Below are positions 44,441-56,973 of a stretch of 60,000 nucleotides of DNA, piece by piece. Under the pieces are notes generated by a model. The model saw only the letters and a list, made by a program, of their open reading frames with translations. It was not told where the DNA came from and did no database searches. Both the position numbers and the translations under genes were made by a program. The stretch comes from Owenia fusiformis (lineage: Eukaryota > Annelida > Polychaeta > Sabellida > Oweniidae), in assembly GCA_903813345.2 (NCBI GenBank), contig CAIIXF020000001.1, positions 12,979,915 through 13,039,914 of the forward strand, written 5' to 3'. How positions within the stretch are numbered: the first letter of the stretch is position 1; each line of letters starts with the position of its first letter.

Positions 44441-46540
44441 AACCATATCCTGATATTGTAATTATTTAGCTAAGTGTGTCTATATAATTAGCGATAAATA
44501 AACTCTAGTAAAAATGTTCTCATATGTAATAAAAACAAAGATCAAGCCATTTTCTATCCAGTCTTGTTATATCACACTTATAAAGTGAAGCACCCCAGGG
44601 ATAAATTGTTTACCGTGTAACAGTGAGTGATAAAATTAAACGAGAGTGTGAAACGCAAAAAAAACTGATTAGAAAACATGATTCTTGATCTTGAACTACC
44701 ACGCCCCTTTTCTTGGCGGGAAACATTGTACCATTGTGTTGTATTTTGTTTACCACCAATGAAGGTGAGCAATACCTCTTGGGTATGTCCCGTATATACA
44801 GTCGTAATTTACTCTACCGAGCTGGCAGAAGTCAGCTCTGGGAAAAGTTGGAAAAATTGGAAAAAGTTGGAAAAATCGAGCCCATTTTGAATAAACGATG
44901 TGCTGAGTAGCGTTTATAACACACTATATATTTGAATCAATACATAATTTATTTGTTGTTACCTTATTTTGATCCTTCAACAGTCTGTTGTTGTAGTAAA
45001 TTAATGTTCTACCAGACAACAAAACTTTTGAATTTGGATTGCAGCCATTTTAGGTCTCGCGAGATCTCTTGACTTTCGAAAGTAAAGATTTGCTACAAAA
45101 TAACTCGCGTTAGCTAAATATGAATAGTCACGTGATCCTTTAGCGGCGATTGCCCATGCGCCTGTAAAGTACAATGCGCATGTGCACGCATGTGCGAACC
45201 AGATCTGGAATTTCTCCACTTTAACTGCAAATTACGTAACAAGTAGGACTTATTGTCACCACGCGTCATGAAAAGGGCAAGTTACATTAAATTATCTTCT
45301 TAAATACCGTTAATTCATTCCAGCGCACCTGCTGGAAGTTGGAGTAAACCACTTCACAATTCGGTATATTTTAACGGTGTGTCAGCTGGCTCTTTAGCCA
45401 GCTGTGTTCAGTAAGTCGTAATTTACGTAATTAACATGGAAGATAGACCCAGAAACCCCTCCTTGAAGGAACCCTGTGTTCTTTTATGTGCACTTATACC
45501 ACACTACTATACCTAACACCTAGAAATGCATAAGATACTTTGTTTGTCTAATTGAATTGTTTAATATATTTTTGAAAGTGCCTTACTAGCATCTAATTTT
45601 CAACCGATAAACCATTCATAAGGAACAGACAAATAAAAACAAATACATAATCATTACTAATAAGCCAAATGGGTTGCTCATGAACACCAAATGCAAGGTA
45701 TAGTAGTGTGTTATACATAGACATACAAGTACACACCACAGCCTTTTGTACGAGTTGCGGACCACTCAGTCAAACACTCTGAAGTACTTCACGCAAACAA
45801 GCAAAGGACAAGGTGCAATTATTGGCAAATATCCCTATGGTCAAAATGAATCATTCGTAGGTGTATCATGAAGAATAAAATGTCATATAATACTTTGGAA
45901 AATATTAAAGTGCTCGGACACACATAAGCTGAGATCATTTCGTTCAGTAAGGTTGTATTGACTTACATGGGGCTGTGCACCATTGACTTAACGAGGATAT
46001 CAGCAGATCCCAATAGAGGCCATTGGTTTCCATTGATTATCACAGAAATACCAAAAATACACTATGACCTGAATCGATTGCAAACTTAATAATTTCACAA
46101 TGCGACACAAATGGTTTATCTCATCAAATGTGCAAATATGAAGTTTGCAATCGATTCAGGTCATACTTAAAATTATAAGATTGTACATTTTTTCATCATT
46201 TTTTCCCTAAAAAATGGCTATAGAAAAATGCTCCAAAAACAACTTTTACACTTATCAAATATCATACAAGTTTGTAAAACCAAAGATTATACTATTATAT
46301 TTCATTATGTAGTAACATATTTGGATAAGATGCAGGGATGCGTAGGATGTAAATGGGTTTTGACAGACACAAAAATACTTCCTGGTTTGGAATCATATGC
46401 CTACAAGATACACTTCATGATTGAATTATGACCCTAATAAGTGGCCTATACATCAATACAGTGCTGAATATAGGTCAACAAGATACTAGTGTGCATATAA
46501 ATATAATAATTGAAGCAGAATACTCATTTTGAAAAATCAG
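44441..46540. other. Spacer between gene B start and gene C end, no gene recognised
   Basis: AT-rich, with one perfect small hairpin and no splice-compatible coding region like the paralogues. Gene C ends at 47313 and gene B starts at 44335, so the spacer to the next promoter is about 3 kb. Confidence 0.5.
45382..45403. repeat. Perfect 9-bp stem-loop
   Basis: CAGCTGGCT, loop CTTT, AGCCAGCTG. It superficially resembles a histone 3' stem-loop, but stem and loop do not fit that consensus and no histone gene is adjacent. Located between genes B and C. Confidence 0.5.
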
Positions 46541-46554
46541 ATGAATTATTTTTT

Positions 46555-46680
46555 CCCATGGGGAGATCCCAATGGAGGGTGTATAAGGTCCTTTAGTCTT
46601 GCCTGAACCGGGGATCGAATCCGGGACCTATTGCGTAAGAGGTACCTGCGCTACCGCTGAGCTACACGGGTGGTCCATCC
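46555..46680 (-). mobile_element. tRNA-derived SINE head
   Basis: On the minus strand a tRNA-like segment contains box A TAGCTCAGCGGTAGCG and a box B-like GGATTCGATCCCC, about 30 nt apart, preceded by CCACCCGTG. It is followed by a non-tRNA body (GGACCTTATACACCC). The stems are imperfect (one T-stem mismatch and a loose anticodon arm), so it is not a normal functional tRNA. The segment ctcttacgcaataggtcccgg resembles tRNA-Val(TAC) loosely. Pol III internal promoter inferred. Confidence 0.6.
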
Positions 46681-46736
46681 AGTTAGTCTCCAATGTAAAA
46701 GTATAAATGATAAAAGAGAACCCAATCAATCATTTT

Positions 46737-46915
46737 CAGGTCCGCAGCCAGGGGAGGGGGTTCGGTGGACCCGACTTGGCCAAAATTCTTTCAAAATCAT
46801 GCAGTTTTTCACCATTCTGAGCATTTTTTAAATGATTTTGGGCCAAAGTTGTCAACAGTGAACCTCCCTGGAATTTTCTAAAAATAATTGGCAAATCCTG
46901 GCTTCGGGCCTGATG
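46737..46915. repeat. Dispersed repeat next to the SINE
   Basis: Begins aggtccgcagccaggggagg, then cccgacttggcc and aaaatcatgcagtttttcacc; a reverse-complement relative lies at 41700-41860. It may be part of, or the target of, the adjacent SINE insertion. Confidence 0.4.
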
Positions 46916-47312
46916 TGTAAGTTACTTTTAAAACATTTCTGAAATTATCTACCACCTTTATATATTCGACCACCTTTTTAATAGTTTTGGTAAACTGATT
47001 TTATTTGTGTACTATTCTTTGTCACTCAAGTATTCAAGTATAGATTCAAGTGAGGTCTGCCATGGATGTTTGCAATTGGCAGCAAATATGAAAGATATCT
47101 TGTTGCATTCTCTACACTGAAACTTTTTAAATAATATATTCCATATAAAATCCATGTAAGAGTTGAACTTAATAATATTTTATGTTCCATATATTTCATA
47201 CATTGTTATTTAAATGTTTTGTGTTCTCTTACCCTGCATACGAAACAAATAATTACAATATTGTTGCATTACGTTTTGAAACATTTATTTCGTTCTTTAA
47301 CAATTTAAGATG

Positions 47313-50300
47313 CTATTTAACACATTTAATTTCACATGTCTGTACAGTTTTTATAGTTTGACCAGATAACCATGCCGAAAACTTTAAGGTATATGTTCCG
47401 ATCCTTGAGCATATGAATTTAACTGTATACGGTGAGTCTTCGGAGGCTGTTCCAAGTCTGGTAGTTGTTGCTCTTGGTACGTTGGCCACTTTGGTTGAAT
47501 CTAAACCCGTACCTGGGCCTCCAATCCTGTAATTATAAAATGTTATTACACTATTGTTAGACTTTTACAATTTAATTACTTAGAGTGTGTGTGTTATAGG
47601 TAGGCAAGGTTTCAAGGAACCTACGTCGGCATGTACATTACTCACTATTTTAAGTTCGTGGATAGAAACTTAGGTATTTCACGAACAAAATAAAAAATCT
47701 AAAATCAAAGTTAAATCATGCAGGGAATTATGAAGGAAGATACTTACAAGATATGATATATGACATCCAAAGCTTGTGTTGTGCTTGGATTTACACATGC
47801 AAGCTTAAATGACACCCCTATGAAAGCATCTTGGCCTAATTTCACAGTTGTCTTTTTACCATTTTTATCTCCACATTTTGTCAACTTAGCATCGAATTCA
47901 CAAACGAATTGATCAGCTATAACACACAATATATTTTACTACCATTTCCAAATACCCTTTTGAAAAGTTCCAATTTCGCTTCTTAAAAGTACTTGTAGTA
48001 ATTACTACGAATCCCTAGATTTCAGCGTAAATATCAAGTTATTTGGTATTTTGCATCGATAGTGTCTGGATTGCGTCATTCACATTAAGTATTCACATTA
48101 AGATGTTTAAGAAGAAGTTTATTTTTTGAAACAAAGTGTGGGTCTACGAGGTGCCTAAAATTGAAAGTAAGAATATTCGATAAATATCACCTTTTACACA
48201 ACTTGGTGTGCTATCACCACTCCATATTCCTTCTTTGCTACACGTCCTTAGCTTGGTGCCAACGAGAGTATATCCTGTTTTGCACGCATACGTAGCCCTT
48301 GTTCCTGGTTTGCTTGATCCTGTTGTTGTTGTGATGGGAGTAATAGATCCATGTTCTGGGGACTTAAGTTGCGGGCACCTAAATGCTAAGATAATTATAC
48401 TGAACCTAAACAATCATGAACATTAGGCTACATGACGACGCATGTGATAGAACATTTTGAAAGAGAGCGTGTACGAATATTCTTAAATCAACAAAAAATG
48501 CATTCAGTGTTTTACAATGATATCCAAACACGCTTTCTCCCGACATACATAAAGGTTTATATTTATAAATTAAAATTGCAATTGGAAGAATATCGTACTC
48601 AGCAAGATTCATTTCATCAAACAATATTTCTAACAACATGAATATCATTTTCCAACTTAATGGTCTTATTCTTACATGAGGACTGAGCAAATTCTAAATG
48701 ATCATCATGATTAGCATTGCTAGAATTAACACAAACAAAATGTTTGACGAATGTACATTGCAGTCTACTTACCACATCCAACATCTTCATCACAGGTGTT
48801 CCCAGTCTTCTTTTTAACACATATGTTCACATCTTTATGGTCTGAAACTGCAGTTCATTGGAAATGTTATTATTTTTTCACTCCAGCGAGCAGCTTGAGA
48901 AATGAGAAGATTTGACTTTCTTATTAGTGACAGAACGTTATTTGCATTTTTAACAAACTTAAATGTGGTAATCTGGGTGATTGAACACCTGCTCCTTTTT
49001 AATTTTTATTTACAGCACATTACAGAAAACCAAGTGATTTGTTGCGGCTATTGTCAATGTTAAAAAATATAAAATGTATACTCCTCCGACATTCATAAAC
49101 TGAAGAAACATTCCACTCACACGACATTCACTTACCCCCCTATCACACCAAACTAGTTCTTACCCGTTCTTGCCAGTGCTACGAAAACGTCGTCAAACGG
49201 GCTCAGTCTGGCTGTGGTCGGGAAATATGTCTGAAATAATTAGCTTCTTCGTTCTTAAACAGTCTTCAATACGTCCATCTCGTTCGCAGTTCGTTCAGGT
49301 CGCACCACGTCGGAGTGCAACGTCGTAGAACGCGTCCCTTAGTCTAGAAGGTCAACATGACCTGATTACAGAACGGTATGGTCGTCATCGAATTATGAAT
49401 CGATTCAAAATTCTAAAATCACATTCCCGTCTGAGAACGTTCATAAAGTTCGTAAATAGACCTTAGAAAGTTGCAGCTACGTGCATTCCGTTCGCACACA
49501 GTTTAAAAACAGTTTTGAAGAACGCAGTGGCAACTTGTTTGGTGTGATAGCTATATTTTTGCTAACTCGTTCATAAGCAGTGTTAAATACGTTCTTAATC
49601 AGTTTAAACCCGTTTGCAATTAGTTCTACCTCGTTCTCAACACGTCCGCAGACAGTTCAACTCGTTGTTAAAACGTCCCTAGTAGGATTGAAGTACGACG
49701 GTTCCGTTCGTAGTACGTCCAGCTCGTCGTTAGTACGTTGTCACTCGTTCTAATTGTAGAACGTGACGACCACGAGAACATTTTGAGCATTGTCTAAGTT
49801 CTAGAGGACCTACCCGTTCGAGTACGTTCGATGAAGTTTGTACATAGATCCCAAACGGTTTTTAGTAGGTCCAGTCCGTTCGAATACAGTTGAAGCCCGT
49901 TTTCGAGAACGCAGTGAGAACTAGTTTGGTGTGATAATAGGGTTAGTGTCAAACCACACTCTCACACAGTCATCAACTATTTTTTTTTAAATAATACCTT
50001 CTGTTAAGTATGTTTGAAATCCTGCACAGGTCAGTGGCATGTTGGAAAAGTAAGTTCTGCGTACATAGAATTTCAATATCAAAAGCATAAGAAAAAAATG
50101 TTGTCTTTCAAAATAACCCCAATGGCGTGTTTTTCATTTACCTGTAACTCCTTCTGGCTCCATAACTCTCCGTAATATTTGATTACCTGCTCCTACTGGA
50201 TCACAAAAGAGTTTAGACCCAGCACATAATTTTTCATTTTCGCAATTTACTTTTTTAGGCCCACTCAGCTCAAAGCATGTATCACATTTGTATCTTGCGA

Positions 50301-53300
50301 AACATGCCTTTTTCGAACATGCTACATCCACCTTGCCATTCTTTGGGTTTGATGGTACGTGGTCTTTCGTGACTGAAACAAACAATCATGAAGTTACAAT
50401 ATAAATATATTTTATAGAGGCTAAGCTGTGCACGTTTTTGAGAGAGCTTGTAGATGAACGCGAAATTCTACGACGTCTAGGGTTTACTGCCCCCACTCAA
50501 TTGTTTTTCCAGGGACATACCAGTAATTACAAGTTTTTCGTATACCTTTATACTCAGCCGGGCAAGTATATGACAAAGGGGAGAAATAACCACAAGTGGA
50601 CAATAATTCTACAAGCAAGTCGATGACCTCTCTATTAATATTCCATAGTACGACTTCACAGATAACGATTTGTAAAATAACGATCGTAGATGCCAGGAGA
50701 TTATAGTCGCAAAGCAAACTGTCTTTGAGAGATGAAAATGGACGAATATCATTAGACGATAGAACTAGGGCCTACCCCCGAATACCACATAGTTACAATG
50801 TTTGTCCCCGTCATGCATATTCATGAACAACACAACATTGGGAAAACGTATTAAGGGGTAAGTCTCATCATGATACACCATGACATCTCATTTCTTCTCA
50901 GCCCTGATGTTTCAGGTGAAACAGAAAGATGCTATGAGTATCAGAATGGGTAAGTCTAAATTAAATTGTAAGTCTATTCAGTTGCTGAAAATGTATGGGT
51001 TTATCTGTTACATGTAAAGGTGATACCTGGTCTTGGTGTGGTTGTCGTCGTAGTAGTTATGGGTATTTTCGGTAAAAGACGATTGACTTTATCAGCGAAC
51101 TGCTTCATGTAGTTACCGGGTAACGAGTATTGACAACAAACGGTATAAGAGTACCACCTTCCGTGTTTTCCTTCAGCTATACCACAACCAAGAAATTCAG
51201 TGGTTTCCCATATTAGCTGTAAATTAAAAGAATCTCCTTGACTTTTTGTAACTTGTTACTTGGCCTTATTGCAGAACGGGACGACCAACAGAAAATGATG
51301 ATCTATATATTCATTTGAACGGCATACTTTTAAGGCATTTGTGAAAAAAGAAGAGAGCGATAAAGATATACAAAAATAACTGAGTATCGTTCACCATGTT
51401 TTTAATCCAAGATCGATGGTTGCAGGTTAAACTACTATATTTCCACGATGCCCGTGTCAAACAGCGTGCCTTCTAGGCACGCAGTTTGAAACTCTGACAA
51501 ACTGCGCGCATATTTCAAAATGGAAGACGGGGAGGACATGACTCCCAAAAAGAGCCAAAATACGAAAAATACAAGGTTAGTCTCGTTCTAAAGATAGTAC
51601 CATTCTGTGAAGATGGACTTAATTTACTCATAGTACTCAATGTTGTTCCCGATGTAAAACTAGTTATCTCAATATAAGGGTCTTAAGTAACTTATGTGTT
51701 CAAAATTTACAGTGTAAAGTTATATCTATGTCTTTTTATCGTCATTTGCCGTTTATTCAGCCATTGTGTCTGTGTATGCTAGAATATATAGGATCACCCC
51801 ATCTGATTAAAGCAGCATAGTTTGTGTTCAAAACGATAATACGCCATAAACGTGATTTAAACGTTTTTCTTGTCAAACTGCGCGCCTATATTCACATGTA
51901 TTTCCCAAACTGCGTGCCTAATATTTCCAAACTGCTTGCCTATCCAAGCTTGTTTTGTATTATAAGAAAACGTAAGCGCCATATGTAAGGCACATATGTG
52001 TCTAATAGTAGAACCCCATAATAGATAAACCCCATAGTAGAAACACTATGAGAGTCCATCCACCAAGATGGTGATCTGAAAATAAAAGTTTTTTTCGTTC
52101 CCAACTTAATTGTCACTTCTATTATACATTTTGACTTTCAATATGAAAATCTCATAAAATCTGACGATAAACCAAAATTTCCAAAGCTACATGAAAAAAA
52201 CCTACACGTGCCTCTGTTGAAATTCCAATGATAATATGTAGTTTTAATAGTGTATGCGCACAGTTTGTAATTTTCTGGCTAAAATAGGCGCGCAGTTTGT
52301 GCTTTATTTTTTTTTAATCTCCTGATTATCTGTTTTATCTCGAAATATTTTGAATTATACATGATAAATGCGTAAGGAATTAAATATAAAACGAGTCTAA
52401 AGTATTTGTCATTTATGTTTAAAATGCTAGATCGATTTACGTATAAATTCCCGTTAAATCAGTGACGAAAATGCCATCAATCTGCTTATGTTTTAAAACT
52501 TAGATTTATTTGCACATAGTTTTTGCTAGTATTTGCAAGATTCGTATATTCGCCACAGAATGAACGCATTGAACAAGAAAACAATGCAGGATAAATGTCT
52601 TTAAATAATGTTTCAAAATACAGACTCCAACTTAAATGATGCAATGTTGTTAGGCACGCAGTTTGTGATCGAAACAAACTGCGCGCCTAAGTAGGCGCGC
52701 AGCTTGACATGGGCACCGTGATTTCTAAACAATAAACTCCTTTGATAGATGCCTCCCAAATATAATATACAAGCATACTGCTTGATATTCATGTATTTGT
52801 AGATGACCTTGACAGGTCGCGATGAGAAATTGGCAACCGTGTTAGATCCTCATTGTTCACACTTTAAAGATTTAAAGGGTTGATCTGCATGTGTATTGGG
52901 AGGAATGAAATTCGTATTTTTTGGATACATAACTGCACAACCATAATTTCAAAAAATCATACTCATTAGTTTGGTTGGAAATAAAAATCTAGATTTTGAA
53001 ACATTTTTGACAAGTTTGACTTTTGAAGAAGAGTTAATGTTTTTTAAATATCTTGAATATTTGAATTTCCTGTTTTTAGATGTTTAGGTTCTATGGGTTT
53101 TCTATGCGGAAAATGTCGAAACATGATCCTCACTTGATATCCTTTGCAAAAATCACCTCATATTTACCTGTGAGTCTATTCTATTCACAGATCTTACCTC
53201 TACAGCGCAACCATTACTATCTGGCAGATTTCGCGTTCAGTGAATTTCCCGCTATTGTCACGTTGATGCTTTACACCTCTGTTAACAATCTAGACAGGAG

Positions 53301-55302
53301 TACTGATGTAGGTATATTGGTATAAAACGTGTATACTTACTTGTGTGAAGTGGCCGGTCGCGCTGCTGAAGCCAGGTTCATTGTAATTGTAATCCTCTAT
53401 CTCATCATACCTATTCACGTAAATTTTACGCACAAAAATTATTGAGAACAAACATTAGGTTAGTATACGTATATATTACCTAGGACAATGTTTGAATTAA
53501 TGAAACAACACAACTGAAATGGAAATATGCGAGATGGTGTTCTCAAAAAACATGTGTCATGGTCGAAAAATTTCAGTTTGAACTGAGTCTCATTATTTAA
53601 ATTTTACTAATCATGAAAGTGAGAATTCAGTATTTGGGTTTACAAATCAAAATCGTATTTTAATAGTTGAAGATTGAGAAAATATGGCCTCTAAAATATC
53701 TATTTTTGTATCTAACTTTATATTCAAACAATACAAATACAACACATATTAGTGTTTATATGTACCCTAGCTAGACTAAATGTAATAAAATATTTAATCA
53801 TACATGTTTTGTCATTTAATTGATAAATCACATTAAGTTGTTCATGTAGTATCTAATTTGTTTAGGGTTGGCTTATGTCCAATGAGTAAGTTGCTTGAAA
53901 CAAGGCTTACCAAGATTGCGCCGCTTTGTTTCCCATTTCGTTCATTCCACTCCTTTGCGAATAGCTAGACCGAGATCTCCAAAGATTCTCGCCAGCTAGA
54001 GGTTTCTGACGCTTTGAAGATGGTGAATGGGCGAACCTTAAAAAGGAACAATGCGGACTTGAGAAAACGGCCCTTTTTGGACTTTGAGAAGGTTCCCAAA
54101 TTCTTTGAGAGTGAATGTCGCTGGTTGCACTTATCTATGCGGGGATCCAAAACTATTATGTCTAGCTTATTTCTAATATCTTTAGTGCGCCCCTTGTATA
54201 TGTGTTGATGATTTGTTAGGGCGTTGAAGTTTGTTTCTAAGTAACAAATGCAAATGCTTTTCAATATTACCTTTTTGTTACTGCAATCCAAATACACATT
54301 TTCTTAAAGGCCCCATATGAAGTTTGTGAATATATTTTTCATTCATTTATTATTTTTCATGACTATAAAAGTTATAGAGATTTATGAAATAAAATTCTTT
54401 GGGAAAAAAGTTGTCAGCTTTTAATTTTTCAAATGTTTTTTTAATTTCCCGCTATTTTTCAAATAAAAGTTGAAATTTTTAATCATCAAATATTCCACTA
54501 TCTACATCATCTTTTAAACACCATTGCAAAGATTGAACAAAGGACATATTATTTTAATAATAAAATGTCATATTGAATGTGTCACTTGAATGTTTTAGCA
54601 TATTAAACAATTGTTGCACCCTAAATGACACCACCGTGATGTCATTTAGGATGCAGACATTATTTGAGAAAATTCAAATTTTTCTTCTATGTCAATTTTT
54701 TTCTAAGTATGTTAATCTTCAATTTAATGTTGATTGTCTAGGTTGAAAAGAAGAATATATCCGGTTTCAAATATTGCAAGTACCATTGATTTCAATTATC
54801 TTAATTTTTTCGACAAAAGTTACGTGAGGATGATTGATATGCATTGGTGTGAATTAATACTTATTAAAAGATAAGAATGAGGTCTTAAGTTTTTTATAAC
54901 TTCACGATTTTTCGAACAAAAAGTCCTTTGATAATTAAAAAAATCCACATGTCACATTTTGATAACATTGAGCGAGACTACAACAAGAGCCATAGTTAAA
55001 ACTTTATTGGGGTCTTTGATTTGGACGTTATCACGAATTTTCTCAAAAACGTCTTTGATGACAGGCATTTTAATGGAAAATGTAACTTACGCGCCGGTAC
55101 GCTCCAGTGTTTTGCAGTAAATCAGGGCACGCGTTGCCATTGCCTTATGCCATTTCAAAGGAGGTGTATTTTCATGACAAGCTCTCAGTTCATTGTGTCT
55201 TCTGAGGATGTTCTTCTCAAATACAGTTGTTTGAGAATACCCAAATCCAATTTGTTCCAGAATCAAAATAGAGAAAAAATACAGAAGTAATATCCCCTTC
55301 AT
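47313..55302 (-). CDS. Gene C: secreted CAP-sushi protein, nine exons, about 476 aa
   Basis: Exons on the minus strand: 55302-55091, 54036-53911, 53410-53341, 51216-51027, 50372-50187, 48841-48773, 48385-48191, 47916-47748, 47526-47313 (TAG). The total of 1431 nt is an open frame, and every exon length and phase matches genes A and B. Signal peptide MKGILLLYFFSILILEQIG. CAP domain with FAHSPSS, GENLWRSRSS, GHFTQLIW and VCCQYSLPGNY, so the three His/Glu positions of the family are kept. A seven-Thr linker follows. Exon 5 holds YKCDTCFELSG and CDPVGAG. Exon 6 reads NICVKKKTGNTCDEDVGCG. The exon 7 sushi has four Cys, the TYACKTGYTL core and a Trp (GIWSG). The C-terminal domain ends CEIKCVK. Exon 5 has a second in-phase donor (exon end at 50142) that adds 15 codons. 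A Transib-like element lies in intron 3 and a MITE in intron 5. Confidence 0.85.
49135..49942. mobile_element. Harbinger-like MITE with TTA duplication, in gene C intron 5
   Basis: TATCACACCAAACTAGTTCT at 49141 has its exact reverse complement at the right end (agaactagtttggtgtgata). Both ends run out into C/G-rich CCC and are flanked by TTA (49132-49134 and 49943-49945). A third, inverted copy of the end (cttgtttggtgtgatagc) lies at about 49537. The interior is full of acgttc/gttcgt words. The TTA duplication suggests the PIF/Harbinger group. Confidence 0.6.
51444..52720. mobile_element. Transib/RAG-like non-autonomous TIR element in gene C intron 3
   Basis: The left end reads CACGATGCCCGTGTCAAACA and the reverse of the right end reads CACGGTGCCCATGTCAAGCT. 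Both are flanked by the 5-bp direct repeat ATTTC (51439-51443 and 52721-52725). A CACNNTG heptamer at the tip plus a 5-bp duplication is the known hallmark of Transib and RAG-like transposons. Next to each tip lies a palindrome (gcgtgccttctaggcacgc; gcgcgcctacttaggcgcgc), and internal single motifs repeat gcgcgcagtttg. No transposase ORF is present. The family call is inferred. Confidence 0.65.
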
Positions 55303-56973
55303 AATTTTTACTTGTTATTAGTCAGCATATGATTAACGATGTTATTGAGTTTTTAGACTGATCAGTCATACTTGCTTGCGTGAGCTGATTTTATGTTCAG
55401 ATTTGTTGACACATTCCTTTAACAAGTATAGTAGAAGTAATCAGTCATGTCTAATTCAAATTTTACCTTTTGCGCTTTCTGCTTATGAAACATCGTATCT
55501 GTATACATAAACAGGTTGATCAATAAATCATGACAATAAGCTTCCATATCACAAGCCCATTAGAGAACTTGCGGTATAGAAGGGTAGATAGGCAATATAG
55601 TTTTGGTCGGGAATACATATACTATGGTGAAATTGACAAAAGTTACTTTTTTTATAACGTCCCGAATAATCTGTTTATGTGTTTCCAGGCGATCTATTTG
55701 ACGGATTGATTATAAATTTTCGGGATGTTTCTTTGTACGAAATGTGTATTCTGGGTAAATGTTAAAGCAGCTTTTTTAGATATTCCGTCAGAAAATCTTA
55801 TCTTGTCAATGAATTTTGTTTGCTCTTGTAAACTAACTGAATTCAAAGCATGGTTCAAATTGTTGAAGCCATATTGCATTCCATCAGATGTATAGGATAT
55901 GTATGTTCTATCAAGGTCAGGATTAGAAAATGTGAAGTTAATTCCAATGAGCGAGTAAACGTTTCTAATCAGCACGCTACTTTTGTAAAAGTCACGCTAT
56001 GGTGATCAATGGCATGTACTTGTCATGTCCATCTTGTGCTTGTCAATAAAAGAAGCGAGAAGATCGTAATGATGTCATGCCAAATTGTTGAATGTCATTC
56101 TTATAATAGCATGACTTGGAATCGGAAGATTTGACAGTTATGGCGGATCAAGCTATTTCTATCGCACCCTTGGGTGCTATATTGTAATCAATTTACCGGG
56201 CGAACGGATGGGATGTCGAGCGTTCCACTAATTTTGTGTTTCCAGGCAAACCGTTAAACAGATTTATTTATTAATGGATTCATGGTCATTCTTTTGCATT
56301 TTGGGTGGATGTTAAGGCGGCCATTTTGGATTTTGGAGCTGGCAACAAAATTTTAAATCATATGAAATCATATACAAGTATAATTAGACTTTGGCGTTAA
56401 AAATGAAATGAAATCAATTTAATTATCCCAAGTAGGTGAATCATGTAACTATGTTTTATAAGGCCTAATTAATTACAAAATACTCACAACAGGCGGTAAT
56501 ACATACTTCAAATAAAATAAATTAATTATCCTGGATCTTGGCCACGTATGTATTTCCTTAACCTATATGTGATGACTACTGTTGATATAAACCGTATCAA
56601 AAACGGAAATAATTAGTTCTTTGATACTTTTACCTCAAAGAACAGAATTCCTTTACTCCAAGTTACTCAAGTCCGACCAACAGACACACAACCAGTTAAT
56701 ACTGGAGAACATATTGACGAGGAAGCATTCTTGAAGCATCACATGGAAATATATCTATATCACTGTGTTGAAACCATTGCTAATATTGTATATTCGCTAC
56801 ATAAGATTGTGTATCCGAACGTCTTTTGTCGTCGTTTCAAACTAAAAACAAAAACAGTCGTACGTCCTGTGACAGTATGTAGCTTTGAACGCACACCCCG
56901 GACTAACAACTTTCTTTATTCAGATCTTTCATAAAGAAAAATTGAACGTACAAAACGGATCATTGACGTGAAA
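55303..56973. other. Divergent spacer between gene C and the receptor gene
   Basis: Gene C starts leftward at 55302 and the receptor starts rightward at 56974. A 93-codon minus-strand frame (55975-55694) has no recognised domain. Text near 55690 and 56225 (gtttccaggc..., gtgg/gtaaatgttaa) is weakly repeated, suggesting old transposon DNA. Promoters of both genes should lie here, but only a weak TATA-like site for gene C is visible. Confidence 0.45.
55389..55394 (-). promoter_or_regulatory. TATA-like box of gene C
   Basis: ATAAAA on the minus strand, 92 nt upstream of the gene C ATG. That is the same distance as the TATAAAA box from the preferred gene A ATG. Supported only by position. Confidence 0.35.

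Noticed and set aside
45382-45403. Histone 3' stem-loop
   Set aside because: The stem and loop do not match the conserved histone hairpin and there is no histone gene nearby.
46600-46680. Functional tRNA gene on the minus strand
   Set aside because: The boxes are good, but T-stem and anticodon arm do not pair properly and a SINE-like tail follows.
55694-55975. 93-aa minus-strand ORF between gene C and the receptor
   Set aside because: No recognised domain, no splice context and flanked by weakly repeated DNA; not supported as a gene.
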